A DNA stretch of 64,000 nucleotides from Prosthecomicrobium sp. N25 (GCF_037203705.1 NZ_JBBCAT010000001.1:2329418-2393417); one strand, 5' to 3'. Positions 7,887 through 17,089 are shown, counted from the first letter of the stretch. Numbers and translations: made by a program. The notes: generated by a model from the letters alone, not told the origin.

Positions 7887-8951
7887 ATGACCCTCCTCTC
7901 CGGCGACCCGCCCCGCTCGCGCCTCCTCGCCGCGATCCTCCTCGCCATCGTGGCGGCGCTCGCCGCCGCGCCGTTTCTCTTCCCCGGCGCGCAGGCGCTG
8001 AACACGGCCGCCAAGATCTGCGTCTTCGTGGTGCTGGTGGCGAGCTACGACCTGCTGATCGGCTATGCCGGCATCGTCTCCTTCGCGCACACGATGTTCT
8101 ACGGCATCGGCGGCTACGGCGTCGGCCTCGCGCTCTACGGCTGGGGGGCGACCTGGAGCGCGGCCGCGGGCGGCTTCGTGCTGGCACTCGGTCTCGGGAT
8201 CCTGCTCGCGCTCGTCATCGGCCTCTTCTCGCTGCGCGTCCGGGCGATCTTCTTCGCCATGATCACGCTGGCGGTCGCTTCCGCCTTCGCGATCCTCGCC
8301 TCGCAGCTCTCCGCGCTCACGGGCGGGGAGGACGGCCGCTCCTTCCGGGTGCCGCCCGAACTCAGGCCGGCCTTCAAGCTCCTGGAGGACCCCGTCCTGG
8401 GGCTGGAGGTCAACGGCCGGGTGCTCGCCTACTACGTCCTGTTCGCAACCGCGGCGGCGCTCGTCCTGCTGGCGCTGCGGATCGTCAACTCGCCCTTCGG
8501 CAGCGTCCTCAAGGCCATCCGCGAGAACGACTTCCGCGCCGAGGCGCTCGGCTACCGGACGGTCGTCTACCGCACGAAGGTCAACTGCATCGCGGCCGCC
8601 ATGGCGGTCGCCGCCGGCGGCCTCAACGCGCTCTGGCTCCGCTACACGGGCCCCGACACGACCCTCTCCTTCGCGATCATGCTCGACATCCTGCTTATGG
8701 TCGTGATCGGCGGCATGGGGACGCTCTACGGCGCCGTCATCGGCGCCACCCTCTTCATCCTGGCACAGACCTACCTGCAGAAGCTGATGGCCCTCGGCGC
8801 CGCCGCCACCGAAGGCCTGCCGCTCCTGCCGCACCTCATCCACCCGGACCGCTGGCTCCTCTGGCTCGGGGTCCTCTTCGTGGCGAGCGTCTATTTCTTC
8901 CCGACCGGCATCGTCGGCCGCCTCCAGGGCGGCAACGCCCGGGAGGATTGA
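7887..8951 (+). CDS. LIV-family ABC transporter permease (LivM type)
   Basis: This 354-aa protein is the second permease and the last gene of the importer unit. It is strongly hydrophobic with about nine membrane segments. It shows the LivM signature SYDLLIGYAGIVSFAHTMFYGIGGYGV, and the cytoplasmic loop AIRENDFRAEALGYRTVVYRTKVNCIAAAMA that contacts the ATPases. Its terminal part (WLLWLGVLFVASVYFFPTGIVG) is usual for the family. The five genes run in the order binding protein, LivG, LivF, LivH, LivM with gaps of 0-73 nt, so the importer is complete. Confidence 0.94.
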   Translation: MTLLSGDPPRSRLLAAILLAIVAALAAAPFLFPGAQALNTAAKICVFVVLVASYDLLIGYAGIVSFAHTMFYGIGGYGVGLALYGWGATWSAAAGGFVLALGLGILLALVIGLFSLRVRAIFFAMITLAVASAFAILASQLSALTGGEDGRSFRVPPELRPAFKLLEDPVLGLEVNGRVLAYYVLFATAAALVLLALRIVNSPFGSVLKAIRENDFRAEALGYRTVVYRTKVNCIAAAMAVAAGGLNALWLRYTGPDTTLSFAIMLDILLMVVIGGMGTLYGAVIGATLFILAQTYLQKLMALGAAATEGLPLLPHLIHPDRWLLWLGVLFVASVYFFPTGIVGRLQGGNARED

Positions 8952-9024
8952 ACGAGGGCGGCGCCTGGCAGGGCCCGACGCCGTGCAACTCCCTCCGGTT
9001 CAGCCAGGCCCGCCGCGGCCGGTG

Positions 9025-9765
9025 TTACCCACCACCGCGTCCGCCTTCGGCCGAGCCACCGCCGCCCTCGGCCGATCCGCGTCCGCCTTCGGCCGATCCG
9101 CCGCCGGTATCGCCGCCGTGGCCGCCTTCGGCCGATCCGCCGCCGGTATCACCGCCGTGGCCGCCTTCGGCCGATCCGCCGCCGGTATCACCACCGTGCC
9201 CGCCTTCCGCCGATCCGCCGCCGGGTTCGCCGCCGTGGCCACCTTCGGCCGATCCGCCACCGGTATCGCCGCCGTGGCCACCTTCGGCCGATCCGCCGCC
9301 GGTGTTGCCGCCGTGGCCGCCTTCTGCCGAGCCGCCGCCAGTGCCGCCACCGCCGGTGCTGCCGCCGCCGGTGCTGCCGCCGCCGGTGTTGCCACCGCCG
9401 GTGCTGCCCCCACCGGTGCCGCCACCTCCGTTGCCGGAGTTGCCGATTCCGATGCCGCCGCGGCCCGAGCCGGACGACGACGTGCGCTGTCCAGCGGTCG
9501 ACAGGCCGAAGTCAGGGTTGTCTCCGCCGGGCATGTGGGCGCAGAAGGCGGCGTTGCGCCAGGCGTCCGCGCCACAGAAGGTTCCCGTAGCGGCCCGGAT
9601 CAAGGGCAGCCCGGCGCCGGGATTCGCCAGGGAGTCGGCCATGAGGGTGGCGGACCCGCCAACCTGTCCGGGCAGGGCCCCGGCTGCTCCGGGAAGAAGC
9701 AGGATGAGAGAAGGAGCCGTCAAAACGGCCATGGACAGCGAATTCAACTTCCTCACGATGGTCAT
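9025..9765 (-). CDS. Secreted glycine-rich tandem-repeat protein
   Basis: Reading the minus strand gives a 246-aa protein with a clear signal peptide (MTIVRKLNSLSMAVLTAPSL..., ending near PGAAGA) and a perfect AAGGAGG Shine-Dalgarno sequence five bases before the ATG. After a unique region of about 70 residues with two cysteines (FCGADAWRNAAFC), the protein becomes low complexity: first GGGST-type five-residue units, then about seven copies of a 13-residue unit like TGGGSAEGGHGGD. It ends abruptly in glycines. The architecture suggests an exported, flexible surface or matrix protein; metal binding by the histidines is possible. I recognise no family. The opposite strand is also open but lacks a signal peptide and ribosome site. 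Confidence 0.7.
   Translation of the reverse strand: MTIVRKLNSLSMAVLTAPSLILLLPGAAGALPGQVGGSATLMADSLANPGAGLPLIRAATGTFCGADAWRNAAFCAHMPGGDNPDFGLSTAGQRTSSSGSGRGGIGIGNSGNGGGGTGGGSTGGGNTGGGSTGGGSTGGGGTGGGSAEGGHGGNTGGGSAEGGHGGDTGGGSAEGGHGGEPGGGSAEGGHGGDTGGGSAEGGHGGDTGGGSAEGGHGGDTGGGSAEGGRGSAEGGGGSAEGGRGGG
9082..9354 (+). repeat. Seven tandem 39-bp repeats in the glycine-rich gene
   Basis: Direct repeats with a 39-nt period run in register: 9082-9120, 9121-9159, 9160-9198, 9199-9237, 9238-9276, 9277-9315 and a diverged copy 9316-9354. Neighbouring units differ at only a few positions. Each unit encodes 13 residues on the minus strand. Such an in-frame minisatellite is expected to vary in copy number between strains. 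Confidence 0.9.
9355..9429 (+). repeat. Five tandem 15-bp repeats in the glycine-rich gene
   Basis: Units of 15 nt of the form GGTGCTGCCGCCGCC follow the 39-bp array at 9355, 9370, 9385, 9400 and 9415. They encode GGGST/N-like pentapeptides on the minus strand and probably arose by slippage of the shorter part of the 39-bp unit. Confidence 0.85.
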
Positions 9766-9784
9766 GGACGCCTCCTTGTTCTAG

Positions 9785-10221
9785 GTAGCGGAAGAACTCC
9801 CTACATAGCTGCGGGTTCATGACTTGCCGGACGAAGTCGAATGGAGCGAACGGCAGGACGAACGGCAGGACACGCTCCGCACGATGACCGGTCCAGCAGA
9901 TCATCGAGACCTGGGCAGCGGCAACTCTGTCAGGTCCGCGTGGCATACCGCGCTCGAAGGTCGGCCCGGAACGCTTTGAAGCCTTGTAAAAAATCCGGAG
10001 TTGGGCCTGTCGGCGGGAATGACCGGGTCACCGGTTGCGTCCGCCCCGGTTGCGACTTGCAACCGCCCCCGCTCCAGCAGCGGAAGGTCCTCGGCGGCCG
10101 GGTCGGCGCAGCCTCTACGGGTGAGGTCGGATTGATCACATTTTAGTCACATCGAGACGACCGTAAGTTTGGAACAAGGCCTCGACCCGCTGGACGGTGA
10201 AGGCCCGGGGACGCGGACCGG
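9785..10221. other. Intergenic region of about 440 bp without a supported gene
   Basis: This stretch lies between the start of the minus-strand glycine-rich gene and the end of the minus-strand protease gene. The open frames in it lack ribosome sites, family motifs and normal codon bias. It must hold the promoter of the glycine-rich gene, but no convincing -35/-10 pair was seen. A short AT-rich patch occurs near 10131-10170. Confidence 0.5.
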
Positions 10222-11316
<1,095 letters not shown>

Positions 11317-11392
11317 GGTGGAGGCTCTCGCGGTCGGGTGCGGGCCGGCGTAAGCGCGTCGACCGCCTGTCCGTTCCCGCTGCGCCCGCGCT

Positions 11393-12439
11393 TCAGGCCG
11401 GCTCGAACGGGATCTCGATCGCCGAGCGCCGTTCGAGCCAGTGCGGCACGGGCAGGCCATGGGAACGCAGGAAACCGGGGTCGAAGAGCTTGGACTGGTA
11501 CCGGGTGCCGTAGTCGCAGAGGATCGTGACGATCGTATGCCCGGGCCCGAGCTCGCGCGCCATGCGCACCGCGCCCGCCACGTTGATGCCGGACGACCCG
11601 CCGAGGCACAGGCCCTCGTGCTCCAGGAGGTCGAAGACGATCGGAACGGCCTCCTCGTCCGGGATGCGGAAGGCCATGTCGGGCGTGAAACCCTCCAGGT
11701 TGGCGGTGATGCGGCCCTGGCCGATCCCCTCGGTGATCGAGGAGCCCTCGGCCTTGAGCTCGCCCGCCGTGTACCAGGAATAGAGCGCCGCGCCGTGCGG
11801 GTCCGCGAGGGCGATCTTCACGTCCCGGGAGCGCTCGCGCAGGCCGGCCGCCGTGCCGGCGAGCGTGCCCCCGGTGCCGACTGCGGCGACGAAGCCGTGG
11901 ATCCGGCCCTGCGTCTGTTCCCAGATCTCCGGCGCCGTGGTGCGGATGTGGCCCTCGCGGTTGGCCACGTTGTCGAACTGGTTCGCCCAGATCGCCCCGT
12001 TCGGCTCGCTCTTCGCCAGCGCGTCGGCGATGCGGCCCGAGATCTTCACGTAGTTGTTCGGGTTGCGATAGGGCACGGCCGGGACCTCGACGAGGTCGGC
12101 GCCGCAGAGCCGGAGCATGTCCTTCTTCTCCTGGCTCTGGGTCTGCGGGATCACGATCACGGTACGGAATCCCATAGCATTCCCGACCAGCGAGAGGCCG
12201 ATGCCGGTGTTGCCCGCCGTGCCCTCCACGATCACCCCGCCGGGCCGCAGTGCGCCGCGCCGCACGGCGTCCTCGATGATGAAGAGGGCCGCCCTGTCCT
12301 TGACGGACTGTCCCGGGTTCATGAACTCGGCCTTGCCCAGGATCTCGCAGCCGGTCATCTCGGAGACCCGGCGGAGCCGGATCAGCGGCGTGTTGCCGAT
12401 CGCCGCCACCATGTCGGGCTTGATGCTTCCTGTCGCCAC
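11393..12439 (-). CDS. cysK: Cysteine synthase A (O-acetylserine sulfhydrylase)
   Basis: I place the start at a GTG at 12439 because a GGAGGAG Shine-Dalgarno sequence lies seven bases before it; this gives 348 aa. The PLP lysine is K47 in NPGQSVKDRAA. The substrate loop (VEGTAGNTGIG) and the GTGGTLAG phosphate-binding turn are intact. The enzyme makes L-cysteine and acetate from O-acetylserine and sulfide. The wording GCEILGKAEFMNPGQSVKDRAAL is typical of the longer alphaproteobacterial CysK. A sigma-70-like promoter is visible upstream. The ChrR-like gene is divergent. Confidence 0.94.
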   Translation of the reverse strand: MATGSIKPDMVAAIGNTPLIRLRRVSEMTGCEILGKAEFMNPGQSVKDRAALFIIEDAVRRGALRPGGVIVEGTAGNTGIGLSLVGNAMGFRTVIVIPQTQSQEKKDMLRLCGADLVEVPAVPYRNPNNYVKISGRIADALAKSEPNGAIWANQFDNVANREGHIRTTAPEIWEQTQGRIHGFVAAVGTGGTLAGTAAGLRERSRDVKIALADPHGAALYSWYTAGELKAEGSSITEGIGQGRITANLEGFTPDMAFRIPDEEAVPIVFDLLEHEGLCLGGSSGINVAGAVRMARELGPGHTIVTILCDYGTRYQSKLFDPGFLRSHGLPVPHWLERRSAIEIPFEPA

Positions 12440-12478
12440 GGCCGCTCTCCTCCGGCGCTGATCCACGTCTCGCCCGGG

Positions 12479-12507
12479 TTTATCGGCACGACGACTTGCA
12501 TTATCAA
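12479..12507 (-). promoter_or_regulatory. Candidate sigma-70 promoter of cysK
   Basis: On the minus strand, TTGATA (12507-12502) and GATAAA (12484-12479) are separated by exactly 17 nt and lie about 40 nt upstream of the cysK start. The match to the housekeeping consensus is good but not perfect. Confidence 0.5.
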
Positions 12508-12631
12508 GGCACGGGCTTGCGCTGACCGGCACCGGTCGGAGAATTTCCTTCACTGCAAGGTCAAAGCCGGGCCATTTTCGCGGCGGACCGACAGGATCGC
12601 ATGTCGACGCCGCGGAGCCGGGCAGGCATGA

Positions 12632-12661
12632 TGATCCATAGAAGCAGCGGTTTCGTAAGGG
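12632..12661 (+). promoter_or_regulatory. ECF11 (RpoE/ChrR-type) promoter, distal copy
   Basis: TGATCC at 12632-12637 and TAAGGG at 12656-12661 are separated by exactly 18 nt. This matches the RpoE (sigma-E, ECF11) consensus known from Rhodobacter, TGATCC-N18-TAAG. It lies 51 bp upstream of a second, better copy and points at the ChrR-like gene. Confidence 0.7.
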
Positions 12662-12682
12662 AACGTACTGATGCCCGTGAAG

Positions 12683-12712
12683 TGATCCGCATTGATCTCG
12701 GGACCGTAAGAA
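12683..12712 (+). promoter_or_regulatory. ECF11 (RpoE/ChrR-type) promoter, proximal copy
   Basis: TGATCC at 12683-12688 and TAAGAA at 12707-12712 are separated by exactly 18 nt. This is a perfect match to the published RpoE/ChrR promoter consensus as I recall it. The ChrR-like start codon is 50 nt downstream. With the distal copy it forms a tandem promoter pair. Confidence 0.82.
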
Positions 12713-12761
12713 ATTTCTAGGAAAGACCGGCGGCCCGTGTCGCCTGTACGGAAAGCGGCGA

Positions 12762-13415
12762 ATGACCACGACGACCAACTCCTTCGATGCGATTCTGGCC
12801 GGCTATGCCGGTGGCACCCTTCCGGAACCCGCCAGGGTCCTGGTCTCCTCGCATCTGGAGCTCTCCGGACGCAATCGAGGCTACGTGCGCGACCTCGAGA
12901 TGCTCGCAGGCTTGGAGCTGGAGGCGATCGCGCCGGTGCCCCTCAAGGGTCGTGACGAGAAGCTCGCCCGCATCTTCGCCCTGGGCGAGGCCTTGGAGCC
13001 ACGCCCCGCGAGCAGGCCACGCGCTCCGCTCTCCGGGTCGCGCCTCCCGCGGCCCCTGGCCGAATTCCTCGGCCGCGACGTGGACGCCATCCACTGGCGG
13101 ACGCTCCTCCCGGGCGTGCGCGAGTTCAAGGTCGGCAAGCGCGACGGCTGCGAATCGACCATGTACTGGATCCGCGGCGGCAAGCCGATTCCCTCCCATA
13201 CCCACGAGGGCATGGAGCTGACGCTCGTCCTCGAGGGCGCCTTCTCGGACACCTCCGGCCGCTACGGCCCTGGCGACGTTTGCCTCGCCGACGACGAAGT
13301 CGACCACAAGCCGATCGCGGAGGCCGGTGTCGACTGCCTCTGCTTCGCGGTCACCGATGCTCCTCTGCGCCTGACCGGCCCGATCGGTCGCCTCCTCGCC
13401 CCCTTCCTGCGCTGA
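12762..13415 (+). CDS. chrR: ChrR-like cupin anti-sigma factor with degenerate zinc site
   Basis: This 217-aa protein matches ChrR, the anti-sigma factor that holds ECF11 sigma-E inactive until singlet oxygen appears. The N-terminal anti-sigma domain starts normally (ILAGYAGGTLPEPARVLVSSHLEL). Of the four zinc ligands known in Rhodobacter ChrR (H6, H31, C35, C38), only H31 is kept; the others are N6, S35 and N38. The C-terminal cupin domain is intact: H146, H148, E152 and H182 have the spacing of the ChrR metal site, and the C192-L-C194 pair is kept. No sigma-factor gene adjoins, although in known cases rpoE lies just upstream. The dehydrogenase gene follows after 11 nt. Two ECF11-type promoters precede it. 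Confidence 0.85.
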   Translation: MTTTTNSFDAILAGYAGGTLPEPARVLVSSHLELSGRNRGYVRDLEMLAGLELEAIAPVPLKGRDEKLARIFALGEALEPRPASRPRAPLSGSRLPRPLAEFLGRDVDAIHWRTLLPGVREFKVGKRDGCESTMYWIRGGKPIPSHTHEGMELTLVLEGAFSDTSGRYGPGDVCLADDEVDHKPIAEAGVDCLCFAVTDAPLRLTGPIGRLLAPFLR

Positions 13416-13426
13416 GCCCGCGCCCT

Positions 13427-14212
13427 ATGGCGATCAGGCCGGCGGCCCCGGCCGATGGAATCGCCTGGGTGACGGGCGCGAGCTCGGGCATCGGCCGTGC
13501 CGTTGCCCTGACGCTGGCGCGTGACGGCTTCCGGGTCGCGGCGAGCGCACGTGGGGCGGAGGCCCTCGCTGAGCTTGCGGCCGAAGCCGCGTCCGCGGGG
13601 CTTTCCGTCGAACCCTTTCCGCTCGACGTCACCGACCCGACGGCCGCCGCGGCGGTGGTCGCCCGGATCGAGGCCGAGGCCGGGCCGATTGCGCTCGCCG
13701 TCCTGAACGCGGGCATCTATCTGCCGGTCTCCGGCGACACCCTGGACCCGGAGGCGTTCCGCACGAGCTTTCGGGTGAACCTCGAAGGCACCGTCAACAC
13801 CCTTGCGCCCGTCTTGGCGCGCATGCGTGAGCGCGGCCAGGGTCAGATCGCGATCGTCTCCTCGGTCGCGGGCTATCGCGGATTGCCCACCTCGGCCGCC
13901 TACGGCGCCACCAAGGCGGGCCTCATCAACATGGCCGAGAGCCTGAAGTTCGATTGCGACCGGATGGGCGTGAAGCTGCAGGTCGTCAACCCGGGCTTCG
14001 TCGACACCCCCGCCACGCGTAGGAACGAGTTCCCCATGCCGGCTCTGATGCCGGTAGATACCGCCGCCGAGCGGCTCGTCCTCGGGCTCGCTTCGGCGTC
14101 CTTCGAGATCACCTTCCCGCGCCGCTTCACCTGGTGGCTGAAGCTCGGCCGCATACTGCCCTACCGCGCCTACTTCGCGCTGGCCAGCCGGATCATGGGC
14201 ACGCGGAACTAG
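13427..14212 (+). CDS. Short-chain dehydrogenase/reductase (SDR)
   Basis: This 261-aa Rossmann enzyme has the NAD(P) motif TGASSGIGRAV near the N-terminus, an NAG motif (VLNAGIYLP), the catalytic serine in IVSSVAGYRG and the YGATK active-site pair. The C-terminus carries a hydrophobic patch (WWLKLGRILPYRAYFALASRI), seen in SDRs of lipid metabolism. It begins 11 nt after the ChrR-like gene, so it is almost certainly driven by the same ECF11-type promoters. In Rhodobacter an SDR of this kind is also in the sigma-E regulon next to rpoE-chrR. Substrate unknown. It converges with the transporter gene 34 nt away. Confidence 0.9.
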   Translation: MAIRPAAPADGIAWVTGASSGIGRAVALTLARDGFRVAASARGAEALAELAAEAASAGLSVEPFPLDVTDPTAAAAVVARIEAEAGPIALAVLNAGIYLPVSGDTLDPEAFRTSFRVNLEGTVNTLAPVLARMRERGQGQIAIVSSVAGYRGLPTSAAYGATKAGLINMAESLKFDCDRMGVKLQVVNPGFVDTPATRRNEFPMPALMPVDTAAERLVLGLASASFEITFPRRFTWWLKLGRILPYRAYFALASRIMGTRN

Positions 14213-14246
14213 GATCCGGCGCCGCGGCCCGGCTGTGGGGCGCGTG

Positions 14247-15824
14247 TCATGCGGAGCCCTTCCTCTCCTGCTCTTTCAGGTGCGCTTCGATCTCCGCGCG
14301 CAGGCGGGCCTGCTCCTGGGCGCCGATGGGGAAGTTCCACATCAGGGCGACGGCGATCAGCTTCAGGACGACCGGCACCCAGGCATAGAGGATCGCGAGG
14401 GTCCACAGCGCCTGCGGGGTCTGCTGGACCGGCTCCGTGGAGCCCTGGCCGTTGCGGCTGTTGCGCGCGCTCGGGCTGCCGGCCTGGTCGGGGACGGGCG
14501 TGCGGGGGAGGGCGAGCGGTGCCTCGGGGCCGGGCGGCTGCACCTGCTGGAGCTGCTCGACCGGTGTCACGGTTCGCTTCGCCTCCGTCTTGAAGCCCAT
14601 CGCGCCGAGGGCGACGAGGCTGAGGCCCATGGCGACGGAGAGTGCGATCTTGGTCGCCAGCGCCCAGATGGCGAAGTAGAAGCCCGTGTGCTGCTCGCCC
14701 GAGCGCGCCGTGTCGACGTCGATGACGTCCGCCTGGATGGACGGCGGCAGCATCAGGTCCGCGCCGACGGCGAGGCCCGTGAACAGCATGATCACGCCGA
14801 AGAGATAGACCGAGTTCGGTCCGATCTGGTGCTGGCCGATGAGCGGCGTCCACGCGAAGGCCGCGCAGGCCACGATCATGGCGACGCACCACGCGCGGTG
14901 CTTGGAGGTGCGCTTGGAGAGCCACAGCCAGAGCGGCGTCGAGAGCACGCCGAAGAGGAAGTAGAGCAGGAGGAACAGCCGCTGCATCTCCTCCGTGCCG
15001 TGCAGATAGTCGCGCACGAAATAGAGGATCAGCACCCCCGGGATGCCGTTCGCCATGTAGGAGAGCGCGAAGGCGGCGAGCAGCCTCAGGAACGGCTTGT
15101 TCGAGCCCATCCCCTTCAAGCTCGCGAAGAACTTGAGCGGATGGTGGGTCGTGTCCTTGGGCTCGGGAACGACCATGACGGTGCCGAACGCGAAGAGCGG
15201 CAGTGTGACGCCGACCAGCACCGACAGCGCTATCAGCACCGGTCGGTCGCCGTGGTGGCCGAGCACCGTCAGCACGAAGGGAAGCCCGGTCGCCACCAGC
15301 GTCCCGAGCACCACCATGACCTCGCGGGCCGCGAAGATGCGGTTGCGCCCGTAGTAGGTGGGCGAGGATTCGGCCGCCCAGGACTGGTGCGACAGGCTGA
15401 GCGCCGTGTAGCCGAGCGACAGCATGGCCGAGAAGACGAAGAGCCAGCCGGTCCAGAACCAGGTCTGGCTCACGTCCACGTTCGGGAACGGGTTGAAGAC
15501 GAGGAGCGCGCCGATCGTCGTCGGGATCGCGGCGACGCCGAACCAGGTCCGCCGCCGCCCCCAGCGGGTCTTGATGTGGTCCGCGCCGTAGCCGATCAGC
15601 GGGTCGAGCACCGCGTCGATCAGCCGGACCGCGAAGAGGATGAAGCCCGTGGCGAACAGGCCGAGGCCGACCGTCTCGGCATAGTATTTCGGGACGATGA
15701 TGACGAAGGGCAGCTGAAAGGCCGCCACCGGCAGCGCCGGCAGCGCGAAGGCGATGAGGCGGGCGAAGCTCAACTCACGGTCGGCGGCCGGAGCCTGACC
15801 TTTGACGGGCATGGGGGCGTTCAT
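14247..15824 (-). CDS. GPH-family (glycoside-pentoside-hexuronide) cation symporter-like MFS transporter
   Basis: This 525-aa protein has about 12 membrane segments and the GPH/MelB hallmarks: an early RLIDAVLDPLIGYGADHIKTRWGRRRTWF loop, and a second-half loop LWLSKRTSKHRAW. A long cytoplasmic insert of about 60 residues rich in Pro, Gln and Ser lies before the last segment, near residues 420-480. It is the distal gene of the photolyase-led unit and begins 14 nt after the methyltransferase gene ends. A transporter of this family is found in the same place in the Rhodobacter sigma-E regulon, where its substrate is unknown; export or flipping of a lipid-related compound is conceivable. Confidence 0.88.
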   Translation of the reverse strand: MNAPMPVKGQAPAADRELSFARLIAFALPALPVAAFQLPFVIIVPKYYAETVGLGLFATGFILFAVRLIDAVLDPLIGYGADHIKTRWGRRRTWFGVAAIPTTIGALLVFNPFPNVDVSQTWFWTGWLFVFSAMLSLGYTALSLSHQSWAAESSPTYYGRNRIFAAREVMVVLGTLVATGLPFVLTVLGHHGDRPVLIALSVLVGVTLPLFAFGTVMVVPEPKDTTHHPLKFFASLKGMGSNKPFLRLLAAFALSYMANGIPGVLILYFVRDYLHGTEEMQRLFLLLYFLFGVLSTPLWLWLSKRTSKHRAWCVAMIVACAAFAWTPLIGQHQIGPNSVYLFGVIMLFTGLAVGADLMLPPSIQADVIDVDTARSGEQHTGFYFAIWALATKIALSVAMGLSLVALGAMGFKTEAKRTVTPVEQLQQVQPPGPEAPLALPRTPVPDQAGSPSARNSRNGQGSTEPVQQTPQALWTLAILYAWVPVVLKLIAVALMWNFPIGAQEQARLRAEIEAHLKEQERKGSA

Positions 15825-15838
15825 CAGGTCAAGTTACC

Positions 15839-17074
15839 TCAGTCGCCCCTCGTGTAGACGAGTTGGCGCACGTCGATGTTGCCGGAGCGGAAGCCTGCTT
15901 CGCAATAGTGGAAATAGTACTCCCAGAGACGCTTGAACCGATCGTCGAATCCGAGCGGGACGATCCGGGGCCACGCGTCCCAGAACCGCTGCCGCCATTC
16001 TGCGAGGGTCCGGGCGTAGTCCTGCCCGAAGATCTTCTCCGATGTCAACACGAGACCCGCCTTGCGTCCGAGGGCGGCCATGTGAGTCGGCGTCGGCAGC
16101 ATGCCGCCGGGAAAGATGTAGCGCTGGATGAAGTCGGGCGTGCGACGGTAGGAGTCGAACAGGCGGTCCTGGATCGTGATCACCTGCAGCCCCGCCACCC
16201 CGCCGGGCTTCAGCGTTTCGCTCAGGCGGTCGAAGAAGGTCGGCCAGAACTTCTCCCCGACCGCCTCGAACATCTCGATGGAGGCGATCCGGTCGAATCG
16301 GCCCTCCACGTCGCGGTAGTCCTGCAGCCGCACCTCGACCTTGTCGCCGAGCCCCGCCCGCTGAATCCGCGCCGCCGCGAAGTCGTACTGCTCCCGGCTG
16401 ATGGTCAGCGCCGTGACCTTGCAGCCGACCTCGCGTGCGGCGAACTCGGCGAATCCGCCCCAGCCGCAGCCGATCTCCAGCACCGAGTGGCCGGGCGCGA
16501 GCCGCGCCAGCTCGGCGAGCGTGCGATACTTCTTCAGTTGCGCGCTCGTCAGGTCCTCTTCGCGCCCGTCGTAGACGGCCGACGAATAGGTCATCGTCGG
16601 GTCGAGCCAGAGCTCGTAGAAGCGGTTGCCGAGGTCGTAGTGCGCCGCGATGTTGCGCCGGGAGCCCGTGCGGGTGTTGGCGTTGAGCCAATGCCGGAAG
16701 CGCAGGAACAGCCGGATCGGGAGGCTCGCGGCGAGATCCTCGATGATGATCTCGTGGTTGAGGCAGAAGAGCTCCAGGAAGGCGGTCACGTCCGGGCTCG
16801 ACCAGTCGCCCTCCAGGTAGCTCTCGTGGATGCCGAGGTCGCCCGCGGTCAGCGCCCGCGAGATCACCGCCCAGGTCCTCAGCCGCACCTCCGCCTCCGG
16901 CCCGGCCTCCGGGCCCGCGATGCGGAAGCGCGATCCTTCCGGCGTCTGGATCGTCAGGGCCCCGCGCCTGAGCCTCAGGGCCGCCGCGAAGCCGGCGCGC
17001 GCGGCGCGTGGTAGTCCCCGCGTGGCGGTGGCCAGGTTGGCGTGGGTCAGCGCGACGGTCGCGGCAGGCGTCAT
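15839..17074 (-). CDS. Cyclopropane-fatty-acid-synthase-like SAM methyltransferase
   Basis: This 411-aa enzyme belongs to the mycolic-acid cyclopropane synthase family (PF02353). The SAM-binding motif VLEIGCGWGG is at about residues 198-207. The family motif NIAAHYDLGNRFYELWLDPTMTYSSAV runs from about residue 141, and an N-terminal SCP2-like region precedes it. Family members methylate double bonds of membrane phospholipid acyl chains. In the singlet-oxygen regulon of Rhodobacter a member of this family (UfaM) methylates vaccenate toward furan fatty acids. Its position between DUF1365 and transporter genes matches that context, so a furan or methyl fatty acid role is more likely than plain cyclopropanation. 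Confidence 0.92.
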   Translation of the reverse strand: MTPAATVALTHANLATATRGLPRAARAGFAAALRLRRGALTIQTPEGSRFRIAGPEAGPEAEVRLRTWAVISRALTAGDLGIHESYLEGDWSSPDVTAFLELFCLNHEIIIEDLAASLPIRLFLRFRHWLNANTRTGSRRNIAAHYDLGNRFYELWLDPTMTYSSAVYDGREEDLTSAQLKKYRTLAELARLAPGHSVLEIGCGWGGFAEFAAREVGCKVTALTISREQYDFAAARIQRAGLGDKVEVRLQDYRDVEGRFDRIASIEMFEAVGEKFWPTFFDRLSETLKPGGVAGLQVITIQDRLFDSYRRTPDFIQRYIFPGGMLPTPTHMAALGRKAGLVLTSEKIFGQDYARTLAEWRQRFWDAWPRIVPLGFDDRFKRLWEYYFHYCEAGFRSGNIDVRQLVYTRGD

Positions 17075-17089
17075 CGGTCGTCTACCTCC

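Noticed and set aside
9082-9354. CRISPR-like array
   Set aside because: The 39-bp repeats are contiguous without unique spacers and stay in one reading frame; no cas gene is present.
8948-9784. Open plus-strand frame rich in proline opposite the glycine-rich gene
   Set aside because: It has no ribosome site or signal peptide, and its repeats are the mirror of the minus-strand repeats; the minus frame has a perfect AAGGAGG and a signal peptide.
9841-10146. Possible 101-aa gene in the gap after the glycine-rich gene
   Set aside because: There is no Shine-Dalgarno, no recognisable domain and Arg-rich shadow-like composition.
12440-12761. Hidden rpoE fragment upstream of chrR
   Set aside because: All frames were read and none shows sigma region 2 or 4 motifs.
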